Positions 1 to 9,408 of a DNA stretch of 53,093 bases are shown here, piece by piece. Made by a program: the position numbers and the translations under genes. The DNA lies in the NCBI GenBank assembly GCA_016794305.1, contig JAEUKN010000003.1, positions 70,707 to 123,799 of the forward strand, given 5' to 3'. This DNA comes from Alphaproteobacteria bacterium (lineage in GTDB: Bacteria > Pseudomonadota > Alphaproteobacteria > Micavibrionales > Micavibrionaceae). The notes below the pieces were generated by a model. The model was not told the DNA's origin, made no database searches, and saw only the letters and a list, made by a program, of their open reading frames with translations. Numbering within the stretch: the first letter of the stretch is position 1; every line of letters begins with the position of its first letter.

Positions 1-182
1 GGTTGAAACTGGCGAAAAATGATGCGATTGTCATGCATCCGGGGCCGATGAACAGGGGCATTGAAATCGCCGATGAGGTTGCCGATGATCCGCATCAATC
101 GGCGATTTTTGCACAAGGAGCCAACGGAGTCCCCGTCCGCATGGCGATTTTGGATTTGTTGGCGGGAAATCATCATGTTTGA
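1..182 (+). CDS. pyrB: Aspartate carbamoyltransferase catalytic chain, C-terminal end (partial)
   Basis: The frame is open from the window edge to a TGA at 180-182. It encodes the last 59 residues of aspartate carbamoyltransferase, which joins carbamoyl phosphate and aspartate in pyrimidine synthesis. The diagnostic stretch is [12 protein letters not shown], followed by an [14 protein letters not shown] ending. Most of the protein lies outside the window. The stop overlaps the start of plsY (ATG at 175), which suggests translational coupling. Many alphaproteobacteria have pyrC between pyrB and plsY; there is none here. Confidence 0.85.
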   Translation, partial: LKLAKNDAIVMHPGPMNRGIEIADEVADDPHQSAIFAQGANGVPVRMAILDLLAGNHHV

Positions 183-825
183 AATCATTGCCAACCATAT
201 TCAAATGGGCGGTTTGATGGGGCTTTTGGGCGGATATTTGCTCGGCTCCATTCCCTTTGGTCTGGTTTTATGTTACATGGCGGGGTATGGCGATATTCGC
301 AAAATCGGGTCGGGGAATATCGGCGCGACCAACGTCATGCGCACGGGCAATAAATTATTGGCCTTGGCTACTTTGATTTTGGATAGCAGCAAGGGGCTAG
401 CGGCGGTGTTGATCGCCGGGCTTTTCCATGATGCGCATATTGTCTTTGGCGCAGCACTGGGCGCGGTTTTGGGGCATAATTTTCCTGTTTGGTTGAAGTT
501 TAAGGGCGGCAAAGGCGTTGCGACGACGCTTGGAACTTTTCTGGCACTTAGCTGGCCTGTTGGGCTTGCGTGTTGTGTGACATGGCTGGTTACCGCGTTG
601 ATCACACGTATTTCTTCGCTTTCCGCCCTCATCGCCTTGGCCTGTGCGCCGCTCTATGTGGCGTGGTTTGGTGACACTAAACAACTCTATCTGGTGGGGC
701 TGATTGCGGCACTGGGATGGATGCGTCACCGCGCCAATATTGACCGGTTGATCAAGCATCAGGAACCAAAAATTTCATTTAAGAAAAAAGATAAAGCTTC
801 GGCTGGCTCGATCACTTCGCCATGA
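175..825 (+). CDS. plsY: Acyl-phosphate--glycerol-3-phosphate acyltransferase PlsY
   Basis: This integral membrane enzyme transfers the acyl group from acyl-phosphate to glycerol-3-phosphate, the first step of phospholipid synthesis. The 216-residue length fits the family. Visible signatures are GSIPFG near the N-terminus, the glycine-rich GSGNIGATN loop (about residues 42-50) and [15 protein letters not shown] (about residues 99-113), with several hydrophobic segments between. I chose ATG 175 because translation from there begins just before the first membrane helix; an upstream ATG at 61 would place a long out-of-family stretch inside pyrB. The gene overlaps pyrB and shares an ATGA with dprA, so the three are probably co-transcribed. 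Confidence 0.93.
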   Translation: MFEIIANHIQMGGLMGLLGGYLLGSIPFGLVLCYMAGYGDIRKIGSGNIGATNVMRTGNKLLALATLILDSSKGLAAVLIAGLFHDAHIVFGAALGAVLGHNFPVWLKFKGGKGVATTLGTFLALSWPVGLACCVTWLVTALITRISSLSALIALACAPLYVAWFGDTKQLYLVGLIAALGWMRHRANIDRLIKHQEPKISFKKKDKASAGSITSP

Positions 826-2000
826 ATTATTCGCCCGAACAAATTGATTGGTTGCGTTTATGCCGTACGGAGACGGTGGGGCCCATCACTTTTTACCGCC
901 TGTTGGCAAAGTTTGGAACGGCGGCGGAGGCACTCAAAGCCCTCCCGCACATCATCAAAAACAAATCCATTTCTATCTGCAGTGAAGCGGCGGCGCATAA
1001 GGAACTTGACGGGCTTTCGGCACTTAACGGGCGTATGATTTTTGCGGGCGATGCGGAGTATCCCGTGGCGTTATCTGCGCTTGAGGATGCGCCGCCGGTG
1101 CTGAGCGTTTTGGGCGATGTTGCGGCCCTGCATAGGGCAGCGGTGGCACTCGTGGGCTCGCGCAATGCCTCACTCAACGGGCGCAAACTGGCGCATAAAA
1201 TGGCCGCGGATTTGGGGCGCGCGGGTTATGTAGTGGTGTCAGGACTGGCGCGCGGGATTGATACGGCGGCGCATCAGGGCGCCATCGAATTTGGCACTGT
1301 GGCCGTTGTGGCGGGCGGGGTGGATGTGGTTTATCCCAAGGAAAATAGCGATTTGTATCAACAAATTATTCACGCGCCTTGCGGTGCGGTGATTTCGGAA
1401 TGTGCGCTCGGGACCCAACCGATTGCGCAGCATTTCCCAAAGCGCAACCGCATTGTATCGGGATTGTGCGAAGGTGTGGTGGTGGTGGAGGCAAATTTGC
1501 GCTCCGGCTCTCTCATCACCGCGCGTCTGGCGGGGGAACAGGGGCGCGATGTGATGGCCGTTCCCGGCTTTCCGCTTGACCCGCGGGCGGAGGGCACCAA
1601 CAGTTTGCTGCGTGAGGGGGCGCATTTGGTGCGCCATGCGGCGGATGTGGTGGAAACTGTGGCCTCTTTCCTCAAATCACACTCTCCGCCCGCGAGACAG
1701 CCAATGTTAGAGTTGCGGGAAGAAAATTTGAGCGAATTCGATTTGTTGTCGCTTGAGGATTTAGGCGACGATCAACCGCAAAATCCTCAGGCACGAAAGG
1801 GCGAGCTTTTGGTAGATACGGACCATTTACGCACGCTTATTTTGCCCGAACTTTCCTCCATGCCGGTAGAAATTGATGAGCTAATTCGTATGCTGGGGCT
1901 ACCGAGCGCGCATGCACATGGCACATTCCTTGAGCTTGAACTAGAGGGACTGATCACACGCCTCCCGGGAAATCGCATCTGCCTCAAATCATTTCATTGA
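822..2000 (+). CDS. dprA: DNA-processing protein DprA
   Basis: DprA loads RecA onto incoming single-stranded DNA during transformation. The 392-residue protein has an N-terminal helical region, then the Rossmann-like DprA domain with GSRNAS (about residue 111), SGLARGIDTAAHQGA, FPKRNRIVSGL and SGSLITARLAGEQGRDV. A short C-terminal winged-helix-like domain (about residues 330-392) follows. The start overlaps the plsY stop (ATGA). The plsY-dprA pair is common in proteobacteria. No other competence gene is in the window. Confidence 0.94.
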   Translation: MNYSPEQIDWLRLCRTETVGPITFYRLLAKFGTAAEALKALPHIIKNKSISICSEAAAHKELDGLSALNGRMIFAGDAEYPVALSALEDAPPVLSVLGDVAALHRAAVALVGSRNASLNGRKLAHKMAADLGRAGYVVVSGLARGIDTAAHQGAIEFGTVAVVAGGVDVVYPKENSDLYQQIIHAPCGAVISECALGTQPIAQHFPKRNRIVSGLCEGVVVVEANLRSGSLITARLAGEQGRDVMAVPGFPLDPRAEGTNSLLREGAHLVRHAADVVETVASFLKSHSPPARQPMLELREENLSEFDLLSLEDLGDDQPQNPQARKGELLVDTDHLRTLILPELSSMPVEIDELIRMLGLPSAHAHGTFLELELEGLITRLPGNRICLKSFH

Positions 2001-2117
2001 GAGTTTTTTTCTTCTGTAAGCGTAGGGATTCCAAAAAAATATGCAGCAAAAAGGCAACAGCCTAAGGTTTTATTTCGTGTTGCTGCGCACACTCATCTTG
2101 ACGGTGAAAAAAACTCT
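2000..2117. repeat. Nested inverted repeat between dprA and the porin gene
   Basis: A perfect 12-bp inverted repeat, AGAGTTTTTTTC at 2000-2011 and GAAAAAAACTCT at 2106-2117, encloses a second one, GCAGCAA and TTGCTGC (about 2043-2085). Together they could fold into one long hairpin of about 118 bp. It begins at the dprA stop codon and ends about 70 bp before the porin start. It could be a dprA terminator region, a small RNA or a palindromic repeat; the sequence alone does not decide. Confidence 0.5.
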
Positions 2118-2189
2118 GGCACACTCTCTCCTATCGGTTCGGATGTGAAATTCCTCACACGGGTCGTTTTTAATTCAGGAGATGAAAAA

Positions 2190-3281
2190 ATGAGAAAACT
2201 ATTGCTTTGTGGTGCTGCCCTCGGTTCCCTAGGTGCTCTGGGCGCATTGATCACGGCACAACCTGCCTACGCCGAAGAAACAAACGGCGTTCAGCTCAAA
2301 TTGGGCGGGTATTTCAAAGGCTATATCAACTATGTTGATCAGGATGAAGCCGCGGGCCAAAGCGTCCATGCGGTTGATTTGCTGCGCCAGACTGAGGTGC
2401 ATTTTGACGGCAAAACCACGCTTGATAACGGCCTAACTGTGGGTACCCATATTGAGGGCCGCGCGGATGTCGGTGATGATTTCGCGGTGGATGAGACCTA
2501 TATTTTCTTCTCCGGTGATTGGGGACGGGTGAATTTTGGCGGCACGTACGGTGCGCCATATATTCTGCAGGTCGTAGCACCGGCAGCGGACACCAACATT
2601 GACGGTCGTTTGCAATTATTCAACCCGATCAATTTCACGGCCGCGGGATTAAACGCCACCAATGTCGGCGAAACCGATTATGATCATGACGTATCGGCGA
2701 AGGTGGATAAAATCACTTACCTCACCCCGCTTTTCTCCGGCTTCCAGGCCGGTGTGTCCTACACCCCTGATAATGATGCGTCACGCGCGTTATTTGGGAA
2801 TGCACCTGATAATGATGATACCGTCGCCACAACCGATATTTGGGATATTGCGGCCCGTTTTGAACAAAAGCTGGAGCAATTTGCCTACCGGATCGGTGCG
2901 GGCTATACCAAGGGCCAAACCGAAACCGGATCGGGTGAAGATCGCGATGCGTGGAACGTTGCGCTTGATTTTGATATCGGTGCCTTTGGGATCGGGGCCG
3001 CCTATCAGGTCGATGATTTGGGCAATGCCAATGATGATGTCAGCTATAGCGTGATCGGCGTTGACTATACAATGGGCGATTTTGTCTATGGCGCGTCCTA
3101 TTACAACAAAGACAATGACATTAATGACATTGATTTTGATCGTTATTCGGTCGGGGTTCAATATACATACGGCCCCGGTATGACCTTTAACGGGTCGGTC
3201 GGTTACTATGATATCGATGACGCATCAACCGATGATGTGAACGCGACTGCGGTGATGATTGGGACCAACTGGAAATTCTAA
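2190..3281 (+). CDS. Outer-membrane porin (general diffusion type)
   Basis: This is a 363-residue porin for passive diffusion of small solutes across the outer membrane. The first ~30 residues form a signal peptide ending near AQPAYA. The mature part starts with a QLKLGGYFKGYINY strand and alternates short amphipathic strands with acidic loops rich in Asp and Asn. It ends in Phe (GTNWKF), the usual outer-membrane beta-barrel terminal residue. I chose ATG 2190 because it follows an AGGAGA ribosome-binding site and starts the signal peptide exactly; an in-frame upstream GTG at 2145 lacks both. A rho-independent terminator follows, so it is a single-gene unit. Substrate preference is unknown. 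Confidence 0.88.
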   Translation: MRKLLLCGAALGSLGALGALITAQPAYAEETNGVQLKLGGYFKGYINYVDQDEAAGQSVHAVDLLRQTEVHFDGKTTLDNGLTVGTHIEGRADVGDDFAVDETYIFFSGDWGRVNFGGTYGAPYILQVVAPAADTNIDGRLQLFNPINFTAAGLNATNVGETDYDHDVSAKVDKITYLTPLFSGFQAGVSYTPDNDASRALFGNAPDNDDTVATTDIWDIAARFEQKLEQFAYRIGAGYTKGQTETGSGEDRDAWNVALDFDIGAFGIGAAYQVDDLGNANDDVSYSVIGVDYTMGDFVYGASYYNKDNDINDIDFDRYSVGVQYTYGPGMTFNGSVGYYDIDDASTDDVNATAVMIGTNWKF

Positions 3282-3316
3282 TTTTACTTTGAGCCTGATA
3301 GACATCAGGCATTGAG

Positions 3317-3352
3317 CGGGGATGGGTGAGCAATCATCAATCCCCGTTTTTT
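3317..3352 (+). terminator. Rho-independent terminator of the porin gene
   Basis: A 7-bp stem, CGGGGAT (3317-3323) with ATCCCCG (3340-3346), is followed by six T residues. It lies 36 bp after the porin stop codon. Confidence 0.8.
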
Positions 3353-3384
3353 GCATTTTCGTGATGATGCGTGGCCAAGAAAGA

Positions 3385-4113
3385 TTAAGGATAATCGCAG
3401 CTATCGAATGAGACTTTGGCGAAGGATTTTTCGCCTTCGCTGACGTTAAAACGATATTCGCGGCCCTGAGAGATGATGGCGTGCTGAAACGGGAGCGTGC
3501 CGACTTTATCCTCTTCACGCCCGTCGCCGGTTTTAAAATGAATTGTGACGGGTTGCGTGGGGTCGTACCATGCCTCCATCTCTCCTGCTTTGCCGCGCGC
3601 CGATTGCCCCTTGCCTGAGATTAAAACGGCACCTTCGCCCACAGATACGGTACTGGATGGTCCTTTATAGGCGGGGGTTTGCACCACGAATCGTTTGCTT
3701 GACGGGTCGCTGCAATTGCTGGGGGGGCGGGTGGACCTTATCACAAACGCCAGACGCTCCGCCGGCATACCGTCCTTCACCTGTTGTTTGACCATTTCCA
3801 CCAAATCACGCAATGGGCCGCTGGCCGGGACATCCTTTTCATATTGTGATTTTAGCTGGTCATATCGTTGGGCTGCGGTACGCGCATCGGCGCGTTGGGT
3901 GATAGCTTCGTTGCGTGAATCTTCAAGTAATTTGCCAGTTGCGGTGACTTCTTTTTGCAATTCATCCAATTGATTGGCGGCATGGTGGCGGCCCCACACA
4001 AACCCGATCATGACACATACGGCAATTAACACACACACGCCCAAAGTTCGGTTGAACCGCTGGACGGCGCGAGCGCGGTAACGATTGCGCGGATTATAGG
4101 ATGAAATGGACAT
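3385..4113 (-). CDS. Single-span membrane protein of unknown function
   Basis: I do not recognise this 242-residue protein. It has a basic N-terminus (residues 1-24), one hydrophobic helix (about 25-44, LGVCVLIAVCVMIGFVWG) and a coiled-coil-prone charged stretch (about 48-100). The C-terminal part is extracytoplasmic and rich in beta-type sequence; it has two Cys, one after RSTRPPSN and one in the terminal FDSCDYP, which may pair. It starts 38 bp after lptD on the same strand and may be co-transcribed with it. A link to the envelope is inferred from topology and position only. Confidence 0.7.
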   Translation of the reverse strand: MSISSYNPRNRYRARAVQRFNRTLGVCVLIAVCVMIGFVWGRHHAANQLDELQKEVTATGKLLEDSRNEAITQRADARTAAQRYDQLKSQYEKDVPASGPLRDLVEMVKQQVKDGMPAERLAFVIRSTRPPSNCSDPSSKRFVVQTPAYKGPSSTVSVGEGAVLISGKGQSARGKAGEMEAWYDPTQPVTIHFKTGDGREEDKVGTLPFQHAIISQGREYRFNVSEGEKSFAKVSFDSCDYP

Positions 4114-4151
4114 AGGGCTACCGAATCACTCAATATAGGTCTTGGTTTAAA

Positions 4152-6548
4152 CTATTCCGCATTGCCGAATGTTCCAAGGTTTTTAAATCCGAGGGACATG
4201 GTAATTTCGGTTGCGCTGTCGCCGGTATCGGCAAAGGTGTATTTGCGGCGGGCTTCGGTCAGGAGGCTCACACATTGTCCGGAATAGATCAAGCCGATTG
4301 CGGCATTGCGTAATCCGCGCTCTGCAGTTGATAAATCATACCAGGCGGAGCTGCGCAGCGCCCATTCGGGATTATAATGATAGGTCGCCGCGCCATAGAT
4401 TTGTTCACGACTCTCCGTGAGGTCGGTGCCCTCAAGTCCGCGCGCGTACAGGTACGTACTCTCTAAATCAAATTTTCCTAGATTGGCGGTGGCATTGAGC
4501 TCATGACGCTGCGAACTCAAACTCGAAGAATCTAGCTGAAATCCATAATTGAGTGTGTAGCGATCGTGATAATGGGCCATGATTTGCCCGACAAAGTCCG
4601 ATTTTTGGTTGGATAGTCCGGAGCCTTCGGGGAAAGGGTTATCTTCATTTTCAAATCGAAAGCTTTGGCCCAAAAACACTTCCCATTGATCACCGTCATT
4701 TTCATATATTCCCGTACGTACGCCGTACGTGGCGTGTGATCTATCCTCTAAACGGTCCAAACCGGGGAAGCGGTCGGCATCGAAAATATTGAGTGCTGTG
4801 AGCTGTACGTCCTGAGAATCTTCGTTGGGAATTTCAGAGTCATTATTAACATTCGTGGAAAGTGTCAGAGCCAAGGTCGGTTCCACCACCATTTGGGCCG
4901 ATGAGAGGTTTTTAACCAGTGGATAAGAGGTAACATTATGAAAGAGCGGATAAAAACGATACGTATCGGTATTATCATCGCCCGCACTGACCAAAAGCGG
5001 GTCGCGGTCGTACACACGGTAGTAATCGAGCCGCATGGATGTATCCATCATATTGACCAATCCGTTATTTAAAATATCGCGCCGTTGCCAGCCCAGGGTT
5101 GAGGACAGGCGATTAACATCCTGGCCGTTGCCCTTACGGGTGAGTGCGAGGCCGCTGGCGTCCCAGCTCAAACGCCCGCCAAAAAAACTATTCGGGTCGC
5201 CGAGATAATAGGTCTCAAATTCAGGCAAAATATTCGGTTGGTCGTCGGAACGGTCGCTCACCCGCACGTCCTGAAACGCGAGCGCGCGAATGGCGGTATA
5301 ATCGCGTCCCTTAAATCGTTCGGCATAGATTTCGTTTTCCAGAACAGAGTCGCTTGAAATATCATATTCACGCAAATATTGATCATCGGTGGTGAGTTGC
5401 GCCTTAAATCCCGTGCGCCATTCATCATTTAATTCCCACAAACCATGGCCGAAAATATGGCCGCGCAGCTCATCGCCCTTGGTGACAATCTCATCAGCCA
5501 CCGAATCTTTGCGGTTGGAATAGGTCAGACTGGAGTCAAGATCAAGTTCAGCCGCATCATAACGTTTGCGGTATCCGGCCAATAATTGCGGGTTGGTATT
5601 GGTGAAAAACCGCCCGCCGACGGTGGCATCTTCCGACGGGCTGATGGCCTGATAATATCTGGATTCTACGCCGAACCCCTGTTGTGAGCTGAGCGAAAAT
5701 CGTGGGCTTAAAAACCCGCTTTTTTGCTTAACTGTGCCATCCGAATGGGAAAGATAGGGCGTGTAAAGAATGGGTACTCCCCCTACCTTCATTTTGGCGT
5801 TTTGATAGGTGATGGAATGATCGGCCTCATCATGCGTCACTTTATCGGCCGTAATCTCCCACAACGGCGGCTTTTCGGGGTGTTTTTTACATGGCTCACA
5901 CGGTGTGTAACCGGCATGAGTCATCACAATTTTTTGCCCGTTGATGCGGTGGCCTTCGGCGGCACTGATCCGCGAGCCGTCCTTTAAAATAGATTGCAAA
6001 TAACGCACATAGCCATTGGTAAAACTGCGGTCAAGCGTCACCAATTCGGCAAAATGCACATCGCCGTTGGTGTCGTTCAGGACCACATGCCCTTCGGCCT
6101 CCACAGTTTCACTTTGCAACCGATACGTCACACGATCGGCCCGCACAATGCGCCCGCCCTGGATGATTTCCACGGCACCTTGAGCGGTCACGGTTTGGGC
6201 ATTTTCATCATAGATTAAGCTCTCAGAACTCAAGCTAATTGGCTCATTTTGTTGGGATTCTTCGGATTGCTTAGGCTGTACAGACTGCTTTTTGGCAACA
6301 GAGTGAGATGTTTTTTTCTGCGGCTTATGTGGCGGAAGAGGTGGGGAAGCAGAAGCGGGTGTGTTTTCCTCTTTCCGTTCAGAGGTTTCTCCCTCGGATG
6401 TCGCCATGGCTTGCGCCGCATGAAGGCCCCCTAGGACGTTTGAGGTGCAGACAACCACACCGCTCGCGACTGTCATCATCAGTGCGGCCCTCAAAGACTG
6501 ACGCATAGCAAGCAAGGAAAACCGGAGAGGATTAAATTTAGATAACAT
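4152..6548 (-). CDS. lptD: LPS-assembly outer-membrane protein LptD
   Basis: LptD is the outer-membrane barrel that, with LptE, inserts lipopolysaccharide into the outer leaflet. The protein has a signal-like N-terminus, a low-complexity linker rich in Ser, Gln, Lys and Pro, and the OstA/LptA-like jelly-roll domain (YDENAQTVTAQGAVEI onward). A CEPC pair lies near residue 215, and a long C-terminal barrel with the conserved SGQCVSLLTEARRKYTF region follows. The Cys residues fit the disulfides known in LptD. The start is uncertain: I use ATG 6548, but ATG 6506 gives the cleanest signal peptide (MRQSLRAALMMTVASG) and a TTG at 6575 also reads through. No surA or pdxA neighbour is present. Confidence 0.9.
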   Translation of the reverse strand: MLSKFNPLRFSLLAMRQSLRAALMMTVASGVVVCTSNVLGGLHAAQAMATSEGETSERKEENTPASASPPLPPHKPQKKTSHSVAKKQSVQPKQSEESQQNEPISLSSESLIYDENAQTVTAQGAVEIIQGGRIVRADRVTYRLQSETVEAEGHVVLNDTNGDVHFAELVTLDRSFTNGYVRYLQSILKDGSRISAAEGHRINGQKIVMTHAGYTPCEPCKKHPEKPPLWEITADKVTHDEADHSITYQNAKMKVGGVPILYTPYLSHSDGTVKQKSGFLSPRFSLSSQQGFGVESRYYQAISPSEDATVGGRFFTNTNPQLLAGYRKRYDAAELDLDSSLTYSNRKDSVADEIVTKGDELRGHIFGHGLWELNDEWRTGFKAQLTTDDQYLREYDISSDSVLENEIYAERFKGRDYTAIRALAFQDVRVSDRSDDQPNILPEFETYYLGDPNSFFGGRLSWDASGLALTRKGNGQDVNRLSSTLGWQRRDILNNGLVNMMDTSMRLDYYRVYDRDPLLVSAGDDNTDTYRFYPLFHNVTSYPLVKNLSSAQMVVEPTLALTLSTNVNNDSEIPNEDSQDVQLTALNIFDADRFPGLDRLEDRSHATYGVRTGIYENDGDQWEVFLGQSFRFENEDNPFPEGSGLSNQKSDFVGQIMAHYHDRYTLNYGFQLDSSSLSSQRHELNATANLGKFDLESTYLYARGLEGTDLTESREQIYGAATYHYNPEWALRSSAWYDLSTAERGLRNAAIGLIYSGQCVSLLTEARRKYTFADTGDSATEITMSLGFKNLGTFGNAE

Positions 6549-6674
6549 GGGAGAGTGTGCGGTGCAGAAGAACAAGATTCAGGAAAGCAGAAAATAATAT
6601 CCCTATTGTCAGCAATTTCATCATGAAGTCAATAGAGCACTTGCAAACTCTACGATTAAGATCATGGACATGGC

Positions 6675-7310
6675 CTAAGAGGTGCTAAAATCACTGTCAA
6701 ATTTCCATGGGCAGGTTATCAGGTGATCATTGATCACCCCTACGGACTGAAGATAGGCATAGATAATGGTGGGCCCGACAAAGCTCATGCCGCGTTTTTT
6801 GAGGTCTTTGGAAATGGCCGCACTGAGCGGGGTTGAGGCCGGAATATCGGATAATTTTTTCCACTGATTGATGATGGGCTGATGGTTGGTGTGGGCCCAG
6901 AGATAGCGCGCAAAACTGCCGAATTCTTGCTGGATTTGAAGGTAAATTTGCGCATTCTTACGCACCGAAAAAATTTTCAAGCGATTGCGAATAACATTCG
7001 GATTTTTGAGGATGGCTTCAAGTTCCCCATCTGTCATCGCTGCCACGCGCACCACATCAAAGTCAAAAAATGCGGCGCGGTAATGTTCGCGGCGTTTCAA
7101 TATGGTTTCCCAGCTCAATCCCGCTTGGGCTCCCTCCAAACTCAACATTTCAAACAATTTCCGATCATCATGCACGGGGACACCCCATTCATGATCGTGG
7201 TAATTGGCATACAAATTGTCGCCCGACTTATTGCCAAAGCACCGCAACGGATGGGGCAGGGCACTGGCCTCTTGATTGATCGTTTGAGGGGGGGTAGTCG
7301 AATGAGTCAT
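6675..7310 (-). CDS. tag: DNA-3-methyladenine glycosylase I
   Basis: Tag removes 3-methyladenine from alkylated DNA. The 211-residue protein carries the family signature: YHDHEWGVPVHDDRKLFE near the N-terminus, LEGAQAGLSWETILKRRE in the helix-hairpin-helix region, and FVGPTIIYAYLQSVGVINDH near the C-terminus. Zinc-binding candidates include the N-terminal RCFG cysteine and the C-terminal His/Cys residues (NDHLITCPW). I chose ATG 7310 because a GGGGAGG ribosome-binding site lies just upstream; an upstream TTG at 7328 would overlap the phaC stop. It begins 14 bp after phaC, so the two are probably co-transcribed. Confidence 0.93.
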   Translation of the reverse strand: MTHSTTPPQTINQEASALPHPLRCFGNKSGDNLYANYHDHEWGVPVHDDRKLFEMLSLEGAQAGLSWETILKRREHYRAAFFDFDVVRVAAMTDGELEAILKNPNVIRNRLKIFSVRKNAQIYLQIQQEFGSFARYLWAHTNHQPIINQWKKLSDIPASTPLSAAISKDLKKRGMSFVGPTIIYAYLQSVGVINDHLITCPWKFDSDFSTS

Positions 7311-7324
7311 AAGGCCTCCCCAGC

Positions 7325-9388
7325 TCAAGCCCGTTTCATCACATATCGCCCCGGGGCGGGTTCAATTTCTTTAAGCTTACCTTTTTTAGGATCGCGGGCG
7401 GTGATTTTCTTGCCCGCATATTTCTTAACCCATGCGGCCCAATCATTCCACCACGACCCGCCATGCTGTTCGGCTTTGGCCAGCCATTCATCGGCATGTT
7501 CGCGGTCATCCAGATGATCATTGGTCCAGTAATGATATTTATTGGCCTTGGGTGGATTGATCACCCCCGCTACATGGCCCGAAGCCGCCAGCACAAAGCG
7601 TTTTTTCCCACCCGGCAGCATCATCCCTTCATAGGTTGAAACCCACGGGGCGATATGGTCATCCTTGGTTGAGAGGAAATAGCTCGGCACATTAATTTGG
7701 GTGACATCAATCGGCGTGCCGCATAATTTAATCCCGCCTTTGCGCGCCAATTTATTATCGCGGTACATATTGCGCAGGTAAAAACGGTGCATCGCCGCGG
7801 GCATGTTGGTGGAATCATCGTTCCAATAGAGCAAATCAAACGGAAACGGTTCCTTACCCATCATATAATTATTGACCACAAAGGACCAGATCAGATCATT
7901 GGCGCGCAACAGGCTGAAAGTCTGGCGCAGGTCGCTGCCCTCCAGATACCCCACGCGGTCCATTTTTTCATCAATCAATTTCATAAATTGATCATCGACA
8001 AAAATCGACAAATCACCTGCCTGATGAAAATCAATGAGTGTGGTGAGGAACGTGGCGGAGGCTATACGGGGTTCCTTCCGCCGCGATTTTTTCTCCTCCG
8101 CTTGCAGATAGGCAAGGGAGGCCGTCAACAAAGTCCCGCCGATGCAATATCCAATCACATTGGCGGATGTCGCGCCGCAGTGACGCTCAATCGCATCGAG
8201 TGCCGCAATCAATCCTTTGGTCATGTAATTTTCAAACGTCTCATGACCGAGCGCGCGGTCGGGATTGACCCATGAAATCATAAACACCGTGTGGCCCTGA
8301 TCCACCGCCCATTTCACGAAGGAATTATCGGGCCGCAAATCCAGAATATAATATTTGTTGATCCATGGCGGCAGGATAAGCAGCGGGGTTTGATAGACCT
8401 GCGCCGTTGTGGGCGCATAGTGAATGAGCTGCATCAACTCATTTTCAAAAATCACCGAGCCGGGGGTGGTGGCAAGGTTTTTGCCGACTTCAAAGGCTTC
8501 GTACCGGGTTTTGCTGATTTCCAACTCACCATCGCCGCGTTGTAAATCGGTGGTCAAATTTTCCAACCCGCGCAGCAAATTCTTGCCATTGGATTTCAAT
8601 GTTTCGCGCAATACTTCGGGGTTGGTGGCCGCAAAATTGGTGGGCGAGAGTGCATCCACAAACAGCCGCGTGAAGAAATCCAGCTTGGCGCGATCACGCG
8701 TTGAGAGCCCTTCGGTATTGCGCACCGCGGACTGCATCCATTGCGAGGTTAACAAATAAGATTGTTTGATGAAATCAAAGACGAAACTATCTTGCCACAC
8801 CGGGTCACGGAACCGTTTATCGGTGATTTCCGGCTTTTTGGGCGCGGAGTTTTGAAGCGGGGCGGACGCGGAAGACGCGCACTCCTCATCGCCCAAGAAT
8901 TTGCGCGTGGTGTCCTGCCATAGCAGGGCCATATTCTGCGCATATTCCAAATTGAGGTCGATTAGCTTTTGCGGTTTATTGATCACATTTTGCCAATAAT
9001 CCATCATCATTGGCTGGAAGGCAGCGGGAGAGAGCCCCTTGGCAAATAAATCATCCTGACCGAATTTTTGGATATAATTGGTCAAAAGCGGTTGCAGCCG
9101 TTCCAAAATCCCGCCCATTTGTTGGCCAAATGAAAACGGGTCAAAATTCTCTGCGGGATCGGTAGACGATTGATCAGGTGATGGATGTTGAGACTTATGC
9201 AGAGTTTGCGCCGCCGGCTCAATCGGCTTTTGATGCGTTGATTTGTCGGGCGATAATTTTTGCGATTTGGCGACAGTTTTTTGCTGCACCTTTTGCTGCA
9301 CTTTTTTTTGTGATTTTGAATGTGACTTTACCTGCGGCTTTTTCTGCGGCGGGGCCGATGTTTTCGAAGGGGTTTTCTTTTCAACCAT
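7325..9388 (-). CDS. phaC: Class I polyhydroxyalkanoate synthase PhaC
   Basis: PhaC polymerises hydroxyacyl-CoA into polyhydroxyalkanoate at the granule surface. The 687-residue protein has the PhaC N-domain (about residues 140-300) and an alpha/beta-hydrolase fold with the lipase-like box GYCIGGT holding the catalytic Cys. The other two members of the triad are expected in STKDDHIAPW (Asp) and ASGHVAGVINPP (His). The first ~75 residues are unusual: a low-complexity run of Lys, Gln, Ser and Pro. ATG 9388 is preferred because the upstream in-frame codons have no ribosome-binding site and overlap dotF. It starts 20 bp after dotF. No phaA, phaB, phasin or depolymerase gene is nearby. Confidence 0.94.
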   Translation of the reverse strand: MVEKKTPSKTSAPPQKKPQVKSHSKSQKKVQQKVQQKTVAKSQKLSPDKSTHQKPIEPAAQTLHKSQHPSPDQSSTDPAENFDPFSFGQQMGGILERLQPLLTNYIQKFGQDDLFAKGLSPAAFQPMMMDYWQNVINKPQKLIDLNLEYAQNMALLWQDTTRKFLGDEECASSASAPLQNSAPKKPEITDKRFRDPVWQDSFVFDFIKQSYLLTSQWMQSAVRNTEGLSTRDRAKLDFFTRLFVDALSPTNFAATNPEVLRETLKSNGKNLLRGLENLTTDLQRGDGELEISKTRYEAFEVGKNLATTPGSVIFENELMQLIHYAPTTAQVYQTPLLILPPWINKYYILDLRPDNSFVKWAVDQGHTVFMISWVNPDRALGHETFENYMTKGLIAALDAIERHCGATSANVIGYCIGGTLLTASLAYLQAEEKKSRRKEPRIASATFLTTLIDFHQAGDLSIFVDDQFMKLIDEKMDRVGYLEGSDLRQTFSLLRANDLIWSFVVNNYMMGKEPFPFDLLYWNDDSTNMPAAMHRFYLRNMYRDNKLARKGGIKLCGTPIDVTQINVPSYFLSTKDDHIAPWVSTYEGMMLPGGKKRFVLAASGHVAGVINPPKANKYHYWTNDHLDDREHADEWLAKAEQHGGSWWNDWAAWVKKYAGKKITARDPKKGKLKEIEPAPGRYVMKRA

Positions 9389-9408
9389 GGGGGTGGGCCA
9401 TTCCTTTG

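Noticed and set aside
6549..6575. LptD start at TTG 6575
   Set aside because: No ribosome-binding site, and the added residues are atypical; ATG starts downstream are more credible.
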